A stretch of 64,000 bases of DNA, from contig NC_081415.1 of assembly GCF_030272615.1 (NCBI RefSeq), positions 505,439,373-505,503,372 on the forward strand, given 5' to 3'. This DNA comes from Cryptomeria japonica. Taxonomy: Eukaryota; Streptophyta; Pinopsida; Cupressales; Cupressaceae. The position numbers and the translations under genes are program-made. Positions 47,673 to 62,884 of the stretch are shown in pieces. The notes under the pieces are model-generated. The model ran no database searches and had not been told where the DNA came from. It was given only the letters and a program-made list of their open reading frames with translations. The number at the start of each line of letters is the position of its first letter. Position 1 is the first letter of the stretch.

Positions 47673-48708
47673 CTGTCAACAAACAAAACAAATCTAATAT
47701 CAGTTTCCACATCAAAACAACGATATCAAAATCAAACTCACATCAACAACATGAAACAATTTGCTCATCTACATCAAGTTCAAAATCCTATCATTTCATA
47801 TCAACTTGTAACACAACTCAAGTTCTCAAAAACCATATCAAAACTTGTAACACAACTCAAGTCTCCAAATCACATAAACTTGTAACACAACTCAAGTTTC
47901 CCACCCATATTAGCTTGTAAAACAACTCAAGTTTCCAACCCATATCAACTTGTAACACAAATCAAGCTTCACATATTGAACTTGAAATAGGGTACGCAAT
48001 TAAATCATATTATGATCAAAACACCACATTGATATCTATGCATAACTTGAAAAATCGCACATCAAAACAAGTTATATCGGCACTCATATTGGACAAATCC
48101 ATAAAATCATGACAGTAGACACAACAAATTTACCAAACACCCCATCTTGCAAATTTTTTTCCAGATGCGCTAAAACAGACTCCCGCTGCGCTAAACTTTA
48201 CCCACGCGCTAGGCTGTCTTTCCTACGTGCTAATCTATTTACCCTATGCGCTAGATTGACTCTACGCACTAAAACTTTCCCCCCACGCGCCACCTAATCT
48301 ACCCTATGCACTAAACCCTACCCACACACTAATTTATACCTCCCGGGCGCTACCTGTTTGACCCTATGCGCTAGGTTACCCCTACGCGCTAAACCCCCTC
48401 ACCTATGCAAACCCCTATGACCCCTATGCGCTAGGTTAACACTACGCGCTAACCTATTGACCTGACGCGCTACCCGACTATCGCCATGCGCTATTCTACG
48501 TCTATGCGCTAACCTATATTTCCTATGCGCTACCCTATTTTATTTCGGACGCACCCCTAAAAATAGACTTGATGAGCTACTTAAAAGTTCATATGCGCTA
48601 ATCTACGACTTTGACGCGCTAAAACGCTAAAACCGAGTTTTAAAAATAAAAAAATGACTAAAAATGACCAAATCAAAAATCAAAAGAGGGTCAAAAATGT
48701 TGACTTAC
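47673..48708 (-). other. Predicted intron of the antisense PMD gene (element C)
   Basis: The minus strand begins GTAAGT at 48708, a consensus plant donor, and ends TTGACAG at 47673 after a T-rich stretch (1,036 nt). Both exons are phase 0. It holds the YGCGCTA array. Sequence around 47780-47970 also has repeated caacttgtaacacaactcaag units. Confidence 0.75.
48176..48622. repeat. YGCGCTA array, about 20-bp spacing with a 60-bp superperiod (element C)
   Basis: About fourteen exact TGCGCTA/CGCGCTA sites plus decayed ones. Strong sites repeat every 60 bp (48247, 48307, 48367, 48427, 48487) with two further sites between each pair. The motif is the reverse complement of the TAGCGCRT motif in the sense leader. 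Confidence 0.92.
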
Positions 48709-48783
48709 TGGTGGTCCATACGCTGCAGGTCTCCGGTACCTCCGAACGCGCTCGAAACGGTGTCTGGAATATGGAATAGGCAT
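48709..48783 (-). pseudogene. Antisense PMD gene, exon 1 (element C)
   Basis: The ATG is at 48783-48781. Twenty-five codons include SRHRFERVRRYRRPAAYGPP and run directly into GTAAGT. The length, the HRFERVRR core and YGP before the donor match A and B despite divergence. The exon is open. It would add a basic N terminus to the PMD protein. Confidence 0.75.
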
Positions 48784-48856
48784 TTTCTCTTCAGACCAAA
48801 TTCTCTTTCTCCAAAGTCAACAAGGCACAAATGAATCAAATCAAAACTATTTTCCT

Positions 48857-48864
48857 TTTTTATA
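48857..48864 (-). promoter_or_regulatory. TATA-like box for the antisense PMD gene (element C)
   Basis: The minus strand reads CTATAAAAAAGG, 74 bp before the exon 1 ATG. The position is comparable to A and B. Confidence 0.52.
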
Positions 48865-49202
48865 GGAGGCAAATGAAATTAGGGTTAGCCAAACGGACCT
48901 GTAATATGGTCGCGGTCTCCCTAATACCCTAAAACTTGTAACTTATCCGGAGATGAATCAATTTACCCACCTTTCACATAGACGAAATCTTACACATCAC
49001 ATGCAACTCATCAAATCAAATAAATTTTTTTCAAAAAAATAAATAAAAAATATTTGATTCATCTCCCGAGGGGGCATCACGCATCAAATCAAATCTGGGG
49101 CACGACTTGCAAATCAAAAGAGCGACACAAAAATTGCATTTGATCATAAATCATGATAACATATCATTTTCTTTGAAATAACATGTGCACACACGCCACT
49201 TC

Positions 49203-49216
49203 AAAGAGGGACAAAA
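49203..49216 (+). other. Polypurine tract (element C)
   Basis: aaagagggacaaaa directly precedes the 3' LTR. Confidence 0.88.
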
Positions 49217-50652
49217 TGTAGACGTATAAAAATGACCATATTCCTAAATGAATATTTTATGTTCATTTCTCTATTTAATTAAATTACCCGCATTCCTCTA
49301 TTTAATTAAGTAAATTATTCAATTTATTTAAATTAAATTCACTATACCCATTTAATGAATAAATCATTTTATTCAATTAAATCCCCCCTATCCACTTTTA
49401 CTTAAATTCAAATTTAATTAAATAGTTATCCTAAATTGAATAAATCTAATTTATTTAATTTTCCCAAATTGCAACCAAATTGAATTAAATTAACTTTATT
49501 TCAATTAAATCCTATTATCCCTCCATCCACTTGCATTCTCCTACATTTCCCACTTGCTTCCTAAAACCCCTTCCTAATTTCTTCTAGACTCTTCTAATCA
49601 TTTCTAATTAGCCTAACCCATCTTCTAAACTTTGTCACATCCCTAAGTAAGGGGAGGTCACTTCTCAAATTCCTCAAAGTCTTTGATAACCATTAAAGGC
49701 TTCAAGTCTTCAACCACTTAATTCCCCAAAGTCTTCATAACCATTAATGGTTAACTCAAACCCTCTTACATGGTTAAAGAATTTCTTTTAACTCAACCTT
49801 CTTCCAACCCAAGGGTCTCATCAAGCCTTTAATGCTTTGACCATGATTATCTCTTAAACATTTGCACAAGGGTTTATCCTTGGATTAACTCTTAATCCAA
49901 TGGGTAATCTTAACTTAGACTAAACCCTTACCCTCTAGATAACCATGAGGTCTTCTCAGGCATTTAATGTCTCCAACCCCTTCTCTCAACCCAACCCTAT
50001 GTTGACACTTGTCACCATTTCATTGGTGCAAATTGCAAACATGGATCCCCAACTTTCAAACTCAACCCTTGATCAACTCTTTTAATCCTGACCATCCATT
50101 GCCCTATTTTTGCTATAAATAGAGCTCTCATTCCTCCATTTTGAGATCATCATCCAAGTTTGTAGTATCATACTTATGCTCAAATACATTCAAGCTTTCA
50201 TTTCATATATGCTCATCATTTAGCCTCTCTTTTAAATCAGGAATTAGTCTAAATATGCATGTTTAGAATACTTTCTTTATCATTTAGCTCAATCATAGAC
50301 TAAATATATCATGTTAGGATAGTATTTATACTAACCTTGTCATCTTATAATCTAGTTCATTGTATTTTTAGAATCATGCATAGCTTAGGATGCACTTCAT
50401 TCTAAAATCTATCAAAGCATTCCTCGTTCTTGCATTTGCCATCCCTAAACCATTTTGCTCAGTGATCTGAGAGCAAAAACATTGGTTTGAGGGACATTGT
50501 AAGATAGAGAACCATGGGACCAACCTTGGGAAGCTGAGTAATACTTCATTACTCCATAGCTTGCACCAAGAAGTCCTGTGTGTGTGTGTGGGCAGGTATT
50601 TTGGAACATTTTTCACATATTAAGTTCTATCGACCCGCTTTTCCTGCATACA
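49217..50652 (+). repeat. 3' LTR of element C (1,436 bp)
   Basis: The same length as the 5' LTR. The differences I could see are about 16 single-base changes, about 12 of them transitions. It ends CCTGCATACA, followed by the CTTTC duplication. Confidence 0.95.
50114..50121 (+). promoter_or_regulatory. LTR TATA box (element C, 3' LTR)
   Basis: TATAAATA, 897 bp from the LTR start, as in the 5' copy. Confidence 0.68.
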
Positions 50653-50657
50653 CTTTC
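50653..50657. repeat. Target-site duplication, right copy
   Basis: CTTTC, identical to 32410-32414. Confidence 0.9.
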
Positions 50658-51956
50658 TAAAAACAATATTTAGGAAAGTAATTTAACTTATTTTATTTAT
50701 TTCCAATTTATTTTTAAAAAAATCTAGAGTACAATAAATAGATTTAATTTTATTTATATACCCCTAATGTTTAAATAAAATTATATTTCTAAAATCATGA
50801 AATTTGCAAACTAATAAAAGAAGGAAATTTTATTTTTAAAATCTAGAGAATAATAAATGCAACTAATTTATTTTCTACTAAATTTAAATAAAATTATATT
50901 TCTAATGTAGTGCAATTTGTAACTAAATTTAATCACTTCCCTTAATTAATTAAATTCATAATCACTAAAGCATTATAATTCATAATTTAAATATACTAAC
51001 TATAAAGTGATGCCATAACTCAATTAATGAATTCAATCTACTAGGGCTCACAAACTGAGAAGACCCAAACAAAGACTCAGAAAAAGTCAAACAAACTGAC
51101 TCAACGACCGAACAAAACCAAAAGGGACGACCGACTGACAACACTCACAAGAGTGTAACTGAGGTACAATTAGGGTCAACCACTATCTCCTCCACTCCCA
51201 TCGGACAAGTAAGGAACACTCAGACCCGTGGAGCCAGGTGGAGTCAATACCCCGTACCTACCCGATACTTGTACCTGCAATGATCTGCATCATCGAACCA
51301 CATATGCATATATACAAATATAGAATACACAACACACACACCGATGAAGGAGAATCACGACATTCCTTATCTCACCAGAGTGAGTGAAGGGAAATCGTCC
51401 CCTTGCATCCAATACACTCATAGACACACAACATATAATTACACATTGCATAGATAAAGTAAAGTGTCAGTATATAACAATAATCCATAAAATACCACAA
51501 ATCACCAGTACTGAAATACTGTAAATAAATCATGCATCTCATAACAAGATAAAACATGAAATAATGTCATATAAGTTTGAATAACACATCATAGTAATGT
51601 ATCCACTGAAAGTAAACAATAGTAAAATATGAGTCTAATAAGTTCAAACAAGGAGGGGTACTACAATCAGCATTTCCTCCTCGATCAGTACCAAGGTGAC
51701 AACACTCTAGTAATGATGAGGTGACACTCCCTTTGCGATTTGAAAGCAAAATTACCCTTCACTTGAAGGCTTTAAGGTGGCGGTATTTATTTCTCAGATC
51801 CTTGAAGATCGCTCCACTTGCATCCTGACCCTCCGATTTTGATCATTTATCTGCATTCTGCTATGTCTAGATGAGTTGTTTCTCATGAAGCATTAATACT
51901 CCAGCTATATTTAGATTGTTAGGTAGATGTCCCATTTTATCTTCCACTTAGCTTAA
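50658..51956. other. Non-coding DNA downstream of element C
   Basis: It continues the sequence interrupted at 32414. AT-rich to about 51050, then a GC-richer patch (51060-51290) with no open frame of note. No gene or clear repeat boundary. Confidence 0.5.
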
Positions 51957-52595
51957 ATGGATACTCCACTAAGACTCCTAGGGCTAAAATGGCAGATGGC
52001 TTTTTTAGGGGAAATCAAAGAGGAAATAATGAGGGGCATTCTGGTCCACCAGAATCCCCTGGTTATTGGTGCTATTATGAAAAACTTGGGGAAGGACTAT
52101 ATCTTAAATGAGGACCGGACTAGAGCTAATCCTGACATCGCAACGATGTTCTTAGCAATAACCATGCATCTTGAGAAAGACAGAAATGTAGTGGTGAAGT
52201 TGTGCAAAAAAGTCTTCAAAAAGGAAATTTTGGGTGAACTAGAGAGGGTGGTGGTCAACATTGATGAAGAATTGACTGCTCCAAAGCCCCGAGACTATGA
52301 TGTCCTTATTAGGATGAATAAACCGGTGCCTCGGTTCCCTATCCTGGTTATAGAGGATCTTCCGGCCTTTGAAGCTTACAACCCTATTAGAATCGGGAAT
52401 TTTTCCTTCCTCTCATGGCTCTTGCAGGTTAAAAAGCCTCCATGGGACAAATGGTTGATCAGTTACCCCGAAGCTGAGAACATCACAGTTATCTTGGACA
52501 ATATGCCAATCCCTCCCTCTCCTGCCAACCCTTCTTTAGCAAATCCAGAAAGCTCGGGATCTAGGGGCCCTCATAAGAAGGGAAGGAGAGGATGA
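51957..52595 (+). CDS. Unrecognised 212-residue ORF
   Basis: The ATG-started frame (MDTPLRLLGLKWQMAFLGEI) is open to TGA at 52593-52595. It is mixed charged, with a helical-looking middle (TMHLEKDRNVVVKLCKKVFK), a Pro/Ser-rich end (PIPPSPANPSLANPESSGSR) and a basic tail (KKGRRG). I do not recognise a family. The 3' flank ends in a LINE-like tail with poly-A at 54137-54145, so it may be an ORF1-type protein of a retroposed element or a captured gene. It is undamaged, unlike nearly every other frame here, which makes a chance ORF of this length less likely. Confidence 0.4.
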   Translation: MDTPLRLLGLKWQMAFLGEIKEEIMRGILVHQNPLVIGAIMKNLGKDYILNEDRTRANPDIATMFLAITMHLEKDRNVVVKLCKKVFKKEILGELERVVVNIDEELTAPKPRDYDVLIRMNKPVPRFPILVIEDLPAFEAYNPIRIGNFSFLSWLLQVKKPPWDKWLISYPEAENITVILDNMPIPPSPANPSLANPESSGSRGPHKKGRRG

Positions 52596-54145
52596 GGCTC
52601 CTTCCGATGGGGGAGCTTTCTGTCATTTTTTGGCTCCCTTCGCGCTATCTGGGCTATGGGCATGTAAATTTTGGACCGTTAATGGGGGATTTTATCTCGG
52701 GTTTTCCTTTCATCACCTTTAAACTCTCTAAAGTTATGCTCTCGTATGTCTCAAACTTATATCTTAAAAGAGTCATGATTGCTTAATCTATATACTATCT
52801 AGCCTTAGTTATGTTTCTTCTTTATTTAGATCACTGATTTTGCTTATGGGGTTAGCTAGTTTTACTGGTCATTTGAGCTTCTATTCCACTCTCTTAATTT
52901 ATGGGCATATCGACTCCAACAAGATATATATAAATATACATACCTATAGATACATATGTTTATATATATCTACAGTTAGCTTCATGTATTTGTACTTCTA
53001 TTTGCAGAATACTACCCTTTAGCATAGATGGTATTTTGTCTAATGGGAAGATTTTCATATTCCTAAAGCATTCTGACGAAAGAGTTTTCATCATGATGCT
53101 CTTTTACCTCTTGGATAGATGTGATAAAAGCCTAGCTCTTCGCTTTAACTTTAATAAACAATGATACCTAAAATCATATATATATATATATAGATATTTG
53201 CATATATTGATATATTTTCTCATAATTGCATACATTATGTAGAGATTCACACACACATATATATGTATATATACATATCTATATATATGGTCATTTTCAT
53301 GTAAAAAAGTTGCGAGACTTATGATAGGAAGGTTTTTCAATTTAAGATGTATGATGGCTATGATTATGATCTGTGATGGCGAGTAGGTTTCTCTATTCTA
53401 GCCCTTTTTAGTGTTTTATTTGGAGTGGGCTATTTGGAAATAATCGTCTGACTAGTTTGTCTCCGTTTGTTTATTCTTCAATATTAGAGGTGATGATTGT
53501 GCTCTCATTTCTTAATCTTTTTAGTAGATGATTTGGTATAGGCTAGGCATTATGGATAGGGATATTGTGTTTCGGCTAACTATTTCTGCAGTATTAGGTT
53601 GTATGGCAGGATTGAGAGGTCTGGCATGTATTTTCTTGACTGACTCTAGTTTCGATACCTGCTGAGAGAATTTGTTGGAAAGTTATGTTTCTAGCTATTT
53701 TCTCCTTTTGAGTTTGTAATTATTATATTCATTCTAACATTAAGCTAGGATGTAAGGTGTAATGAGGTTCTTATGCAGAATAGGGGAATGGCTAGTTCCA
53801 TACCAGGCAATTTAGAATTCAGGTAAAGATTTGTGCTGACAATAACGATCAAGGTTATCATTTTCAGGGCAGAGGTGAAACGCAACACTAAGGAAAAATG
53901 TGGATGTTCTTTAAATATTCTTTCAGTAGATTCACCTGGATATGCATTATCTAGGGATTCATGTATCATGTTCCTTATTTGTAGCTATCTCTAGCATTAA
54001 ATTCTGATCCTTTAATGGATCTGGGCCAGACCGGAGGTTTTCTTCCCTCCATTCTTTCCTACCGGTGCCCACACTAAATGGAGTTGTAATTATCCTTTTA
54101 TTAATAAAATCCTCTGGCTTCGGCCTTTTATCGATCAAAAAAAAA
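52596..54145 (+). mobile_element. 3' region with a LINE-like tail
   Basis: Non-coding. TA/CA-rich microsatellites occur at 52925-53000 and 53175-53290. It ends ttattaataaaatcctctgg...tatcgatc followed by nine A, the form usual for plant LINE 3' ends. No RT was found upstream, so this is a truncated or non-autonomous copy. Target duplications were not found. Confidence 0.5.
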
Positions 54146-54152
54146 GAAGGGT

Positions 54153-54179
54153 GACTCGTCATTACCTAAATGACGAGTC
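54153..54179. repeat. Perfect 11-bp inverted repeat with 5-bp loop
   Basis: GACTCGTCATT, loop ACCTA, AATGACGAGTC, starting eight bases after the A-tail. It may be coincidental or linked to the insertion site. Confidence 0.85.
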
Positions 54180-56569
54180 CTTTTTGAGTTGCCCTGTAGC
54201 ATCTGTATTCTTTCGCCTGTCCCGCATCCAGTTGTGCCTCCTTGCTATCCTGTCCCTGCATTCGAGAAAATATTAAAGAAATGAAGGGTCATCATTCCAT
54301 ATCTGCATATGCACCTACAAACACATAATCTATCCCTCATGTGTATCATAACAACTAGTATCTCATTAGGTCCAAGAGACAAATATTAGATCAAATCATA
54401 AAAAATAAATCAAATATGTACTATTTTTGTCTAACTTGTTTGCTTCATGTGCAGATATAGGAAAGTATCATGGTTGTTTATCAGTTTTACATGAGTGGTG
54501 TAAAATATGGCTCCCACAAGGGTTGAGCCCAACTCATTAATTATAGAAAAGAGGAAAAAGATGCATATTAAATGTTCATATCAATAGTGTCCCAAAGAGG
54601 TGTCAAGATTTTGTCTTGGGACAGATAGTTATCTAGAGAAATCATAATGCTCTGATAACCATTGTGTACCAAGGCAAAACCTTGATACTTAAATCAAAGA
54701 AAAATACTTCTCAACACAAATGTTATTGCAGGTACAATCACCTTCAATGGTGAAACTCAAGAAAATGACAGTGAACATATGAAGACATAGTGAAAAGATG
54801 AGCAATCATACATCAAAAAGAGCAGTCACTTTATGCAATTATGTCTGTCATAGAAAGATAGCATTGTTAAGAGGCTACCAAATTATAGAGCTATGCAAGC
54901 AGAGAATAGTGAAAAGGCCCTAAAGATGCCAATAATTGCAGAGTTATGCAAGCAATAAAAATAGTTTGACAACCCCAAGATGAAAATCAGAACAAAGATA
55001 GTTGACAGTGACAAAGCAAATCAATGTTTTGACAGAGAGTAGTCAAAGCCTTTTATAGATGCTAAATCGGTAGCATCCTTCAAAGATCTCAGTGAAAAGA
55101 TCAAATTATAGTAGAAAGAAAGTACTAGTAGGGTAAGGATGCATTTCAATACAGGACACCAGGATATATTTATGAGAAATGTACAATGCATTCAATTCAT
55201 GAAAAGAGTTCACAGTCTTAAATCACAGTGATTAAGTAGTATGTGGTTCTCATAAAAAATTAAGGATGTAATTTTAGGAGTTTGTAACGGCACACCAATG
55301 CCATGATCAAAGCATAAAAAAGGGCTCATAAAAGCCATGAAATGATACATACCAGTTTAGTCATGACATGATAATTGTCAAGTGTAGCTATATGTAGGGG
55401 GTACCAATTAGAGGCATACACAAGAATAAAGCACCCTAATCATTGCATGAAAGATGCTAAAATACAAATCATCTTAGTCAGTCTCAAACCAACACCTACG
55501 ATCATGGGGTAGCAAGATCAAATTTAATAGAACAAATTATGATGCTCCAATAATAGTCATAAAATCCAAAACCATTAACAAAGGATGAATTGAAAAGAAC
55601 ACAGTCCATGTTGAACACATAGATGAGATTGATGGCAGCCTTCAGGGCATGAACTCAAAAATAGGGAAAGAAATTTGTGGCAGATACTTAGACTGTATAT
55701 GGAAGATATAGAGAATGAAAGCATTAATATTAATGAATTCATTACAAAGTAGTTGTATAGTATGAAGGGTGGATATAATGACAAAACCGTGCCAATCATC
55801 TGAAGGTGAGAGAAACCAAAAGAGCATATTAGAGTTTTGAAAAATAATGGAGTTAACAATAGAATAATCATAGCCAAAGGATAAAGGAAGTTCTTCATCA
55901 GTTCAGGAACACAGTAAATTAGTGCTTTCAAAAGCATATAGTGGCAAAAGAATCAGAGCAAACAATGCTTGATACAGTCATATTTACTGATTTCAGAACA
56001 TTCATGATTGGCATACAAGTAAATCACAAGCCATAAGTTTGGTAAGTATTGTATTCATTAATGCAGTCATAACAAGGAATGCGGTCTTCAAGATCAATGA
56101 GATTTCCCAAAATAGAGCCAGTGGTATGATGGTAGTTCAGAGGTCCTAATATCAACAAAAATTTACAATGATTATGGTGGACAAGACAGAGAAAGATTCA
56201 TTCATACAGTCTTTATATGGAAAAGAACATAAGCTTCGACACAAATCTATTATGGATTCACAACCCAATTAGTAGTAACAGTTCCAAAAGTGGAATTTTG
56301 ACAATATAGAGTTATAGTCACAACCATGATTGAAAGCAGAAATACACATAGTACAGTGACAAGTTTAAAGTCATAGTTTGAAACATAAAGCCTTGTAAAG
56401 CAATGTGAAGGGTCATAATGTGAACCATTAAAGATCCATTCTCAGTTCAACATGAAAACAATAAAAAGAAAGCCTTCATAAAGTCATATATCACTATCAC
56501 AACATGCATAAAGCTGTCATAATGCAGTCATGCACACAGGTTAAGAGTACAAGTTGCATCATGACATAA
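54180..56569. other. Non-coding DNA, possible old Copia-type LTR remnant
   Basis: No supported coding frame. A primer-site-like sequence at 54649-54661 hints at a reverse-oriented Copia element whose 5' LTR would extend to the right; no far boundary was found. Confidence 0.35.
54649..54661 (-). other. Possible initiator-Met primer binding site
   Basis: The minus strand reads TGGTTATCAGAGC, one inserted T from the usual TGGTATCAGAGC. It is followed, one base away, by a TG...-type LTR edge (tgtgtacc on the plus strand, ending ...acaca on the minus strand). Confidence 0.4.
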
Positions 56570-57190
56570 TAGGTCTTATTATGACTTAATATGATCACGT
56601 ATGCAAAAAAAATTCACATTATATACTTGAGTCTCCTTAAGACCTATATTATGAGATATTAGGGCCTATTATGTATGTGATATTAATGACCTATTATCGC
56701 ATAATTTAGGTCCTAATATCACATGTAATAGGTCCTAATATTTGCATAATATAGGTCTTAAGGGGAGCCAAGTATAATGTGAAATGTTTTTGCATACGTG
56801 GTCATATTAAGTTATAATTAAAAAAGACCTATTATGTCATAATAGGTTCTAACTTATGTCATATTTAAGACCTATTTAATCACATGATAGGTCCTAATAT
56901 CACATAATATAGGTCATATTAAGTAATAATAAGACCTATTATGTGATATTAGGACTTATTATGTGATTATAGGTCTTAAATATGACATAATAGAACCTAT
57001 TATGTCATAATAGATTCTATTATATGACTTAATATGGCCACGAATGCAAAACAATTTCACATTATACTCAAGAGTCCCCTTAAGACCTATATTATGTAGA
57101 TATTAGGACCTATTACATGTGATATTAGGACTATGACATAATAGTCCACCTATTATGACATAATATTTAGGTCTTATTATGACTTGGAAA
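56570..57190. repeat. Cluster of AT-rich inverted repeats, MITE or foldback-like
   Basis: Segments based on ataggtc/gacctat, taatatcacat and tatgtcataata recur in both orientations. One arm (gacttaatatgatcacgtatg..., about 56583-56680) is inverted at about 56745-56830 and repeated directly at about 57015-57120. No coding capacity. Terminal repeats and target duplications were not resolved. Confidence 0.75.
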
Positions 57191-57263
57191 TTTGGTTTTA
57201 AATTATACTTGGAATTTCATTGCATTAAAAATATTCTATCATCTTAAATTACGTGCAGAATGA

Positions 57264-60417
<3,154 letters not shown>

Positions 60418-60910
60418 AATATAAATAGTTCACCTAGGTAAATGTGTTTGAACCCATGAATTGATTTTTTTTATAGCTTGTGATGTTAAAAATAATAACT
60501 TACGTGTGTGTACACATGAACAAAGTAAAAATTTGTGACATGTGGATGAGTTGAAAATTTCTTAAGTCCGGATGTATGCATAATTAGGATCATGTATATC
60601 TTTAAATTTGTTTTAAATTATTTCTAATACATTTTTGTATTTAAGTTTAAATTAGTTCATGTATATCTTACCCTTGAGTGTTTTCAATAATAAAATATAA
60701 TAAAATATGAGATCAAAAAACCATTTAAGGGTTTGGAATACCACAAACTTACAATTTTTTTTTATATATCTAGCCCTCATATATTTAATATTTCAATGAA
60801 TAATTTTGTAAGTCCCTCTAATATATGATCTGAAAAAAATAATGAATAAGTAGATTATATGTAAGTCAAGGCCTAACTAAAAAGACCCTTGGGGTTAGTC
60901 ATTTTTGTAA
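60418..60910. other. Non-coding DNA, nothing recognised
   Basis: AT-rich DNA after the broken gene. No frame or repeat is visible. Confidence 0.5.
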
Positions 60911-62086
60911 TGTTGAGAAAGGTGAATGATGGAGATCTAGAGGAAAGCTTTTCTTCCCTCCGAGGAGAGATGAAAGTTTCACTTCGGATTTCCCTTCAAA
61001 CACTTTTCATGCATTACATTAGACGAAGGGGCAAAATACACTAGATTCAACCTCTAGAAAAGGAGATTGAATTATGAGTGATATAAGAATAGTAAGTTAA
61101 TCCCCTCTTCTGGAATGAGATTTGAATTGAATTGTGTACTTATAACCAAGTGAAAAAGTGACAAAGATCTGATTATAACTCAAGATAGAAGCGTAGGATA
61201 AAGCTATGCACCTGGATCTGGCAATAATCTGTCGAGAAGAAGCCGTGCTGCGAATTTGAGAAAAGGTTGCTCAGACTATGGCGGGAGTGTACACGGCCCT
61301 CCGAAAAATCCACAAAATGAAAAGGGTTTTTTTGCCTCTGCAAATGGAGTCCAAATCCCAAAGTATAGCTGCACACCTGTAACCTACACATAGAAAAGAG
61401 AGGAAAAGGGGTTGTGATTGGGGGTTTGCCTTCAGGTCAAACCCCAGTTTTGGAATTAACCAAATGATGAAAGAAAGTACTTGTAATTAAATGTAAATGA
61501 AAGACTGAAATGCAAATCACCTCAGGGGAGGTTGTGATAGAAATGTTGATAGAATTGTTTGTATGAATTTGAATATTGGAATGAATCTCCTCTTCAATGG
61601 TTGAATCCTTGACTTGAATGCAACACCTAGCCTTGAAAGGAGACTTGAGAATGCTCAATATTGGAAAAGAATGCTTGAATGTGTGATCTCATGTATTTGT
61701 GTTATGCAAAAATAGAAGGGGAAATGCGACTTATATACTTGTCAATTAGGGCTAATTGATTGATTTTCCATCACAGGCCGACACTGGGGGAGTTTTCCTG
61801 CTCAATGCACAACCACCAAAGCATAATTGAAAAGGGTCCTACCCCAAAATGGGGCAGGGAAAGGGGCGCCATGCCCCTATCCTAGGGAGACAAGGGCACC
61901 ACGCCCCTATCCTGCCCTTTTTTCTAGGACAAGATGTAGTTTGGGCAGTGCAGAGGGCAAGAGAGATGCAGTTTTTAGGTGTCGAGCAAGTCTCCGGTCT
62001 CTGATCAGTCTTAGGGATTTGAATCGCGTACATTAGGACCCTAATATGGTCGACAATTGAAAGGGTCATAATTTCATGACACTACA
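60911..62086 (-). repeat. 3' LTR of element D
   Basis: On the minus strand it starts TGTAGTGTCATGAAATTATG at 62086, right after a polypurine tract. The far end (60911, minus-strand ...TCTCAACA) is a guess from the TG...CA rule. Confidence 0.5.
61729..61736 (-). promoter_or_regulatory. LTR TATA box (element D)
   Basis: The minus strand reads GTATATAAGTCGC, about 350 bp into the LTR. Confidence 0.5.
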
Positions 62087-62105
62087 TTTAGCCCCCACTT
62101 TAGCG
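62087..62105 (-). other. Polypurine tract (element D)
   Basis: The minus strand reads taaagtgggggctaaa, immediately before TGTAGTG. Confidence 0.65.
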
Positions 62106-62884
62106 GGAGTATAAGCGCACGCCAATACTGTCGGTAAAGTACAAGGAAACAAGATTGAAGGACTTCTACTATGTCAAGGAGGAAAGATGCACCAAGCCCC
62201 CAATGGACTAAGGATCTTACGACATCGATTGACAAAGTAAAAGGGAAGATCAAGAAGGGAAAACCATGACTGCAAGTAGCAAGGTTCCCCTCACTATAAG
62301 TCATGAAAAAGATACCAAAATTATGAAGCAAAGCCAAGTTCACTAAATAATTCTAAGTATCAAAAAGGAAAATATGAGTGGAGTGTATGCCCGCATGTTA
62401 AAGTGATCACACACACCTTTATCAGGAGAAATTGTTTCAAGGTAGGATACAACCAAGAGAGAGAAGAGAGGGAGCATGTTATCACAAAGATTTAGCCCCC
62501 AAGTGAGGAATAAAGCCAAGGATAATGAAAACAAAACACAAAGAACAAGCTAGTTTCACTTTCCTCGGGGTCAGTATGTTGTATGATAACTCATGTATAT
62601 CATATATGTATATGTGCATATAATAATCATCATTCCCCAAAGAAACGACACTACCTTAGAAGAAAGGGAAGAGAGGATGTCTTTCGAGGCAACATGAAAG
62701 ATACAAAAAGAGATCTCAATGCTCTGCATCATCCTCAAGTAGACATTGAGGGAAAAATAGAAGAACATGGACACACATAGAAGAATGGTCACAAAAGACA
62801 AGAAAGGAGAGAGAGAGAAGATCTACAGTGATAATATTGCTAATCTAGCACGACATTCGCCTCCCAATCTTGCTGACCACTATT

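Larger units (their letters stand above)
32415..50652 (+). mobile_element. Element C: complete 18.2-kb Tat-lineage LTR retrotransposon
   Basis: Two LTRs of equal length (1,436 bp) bound the element, with TG...CA ends and a 5-bp duplication CTTTC. The order is LTR, primer site, 2.9-kb leader, short ORF, gag, pol (PR-RT-RH-aRH-INT), spacer, antisense PMD gene, polypurine tract, LTR. The LTRs differ at about 16 positions by eye (about 99% identity) with no length change, so insertion is fairly recent. Gag is open, but pol has 11 premature stops, so the copy must depend on others. The LTR is related to A and B but is clearly another subfamily. Confidence 0.95.
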
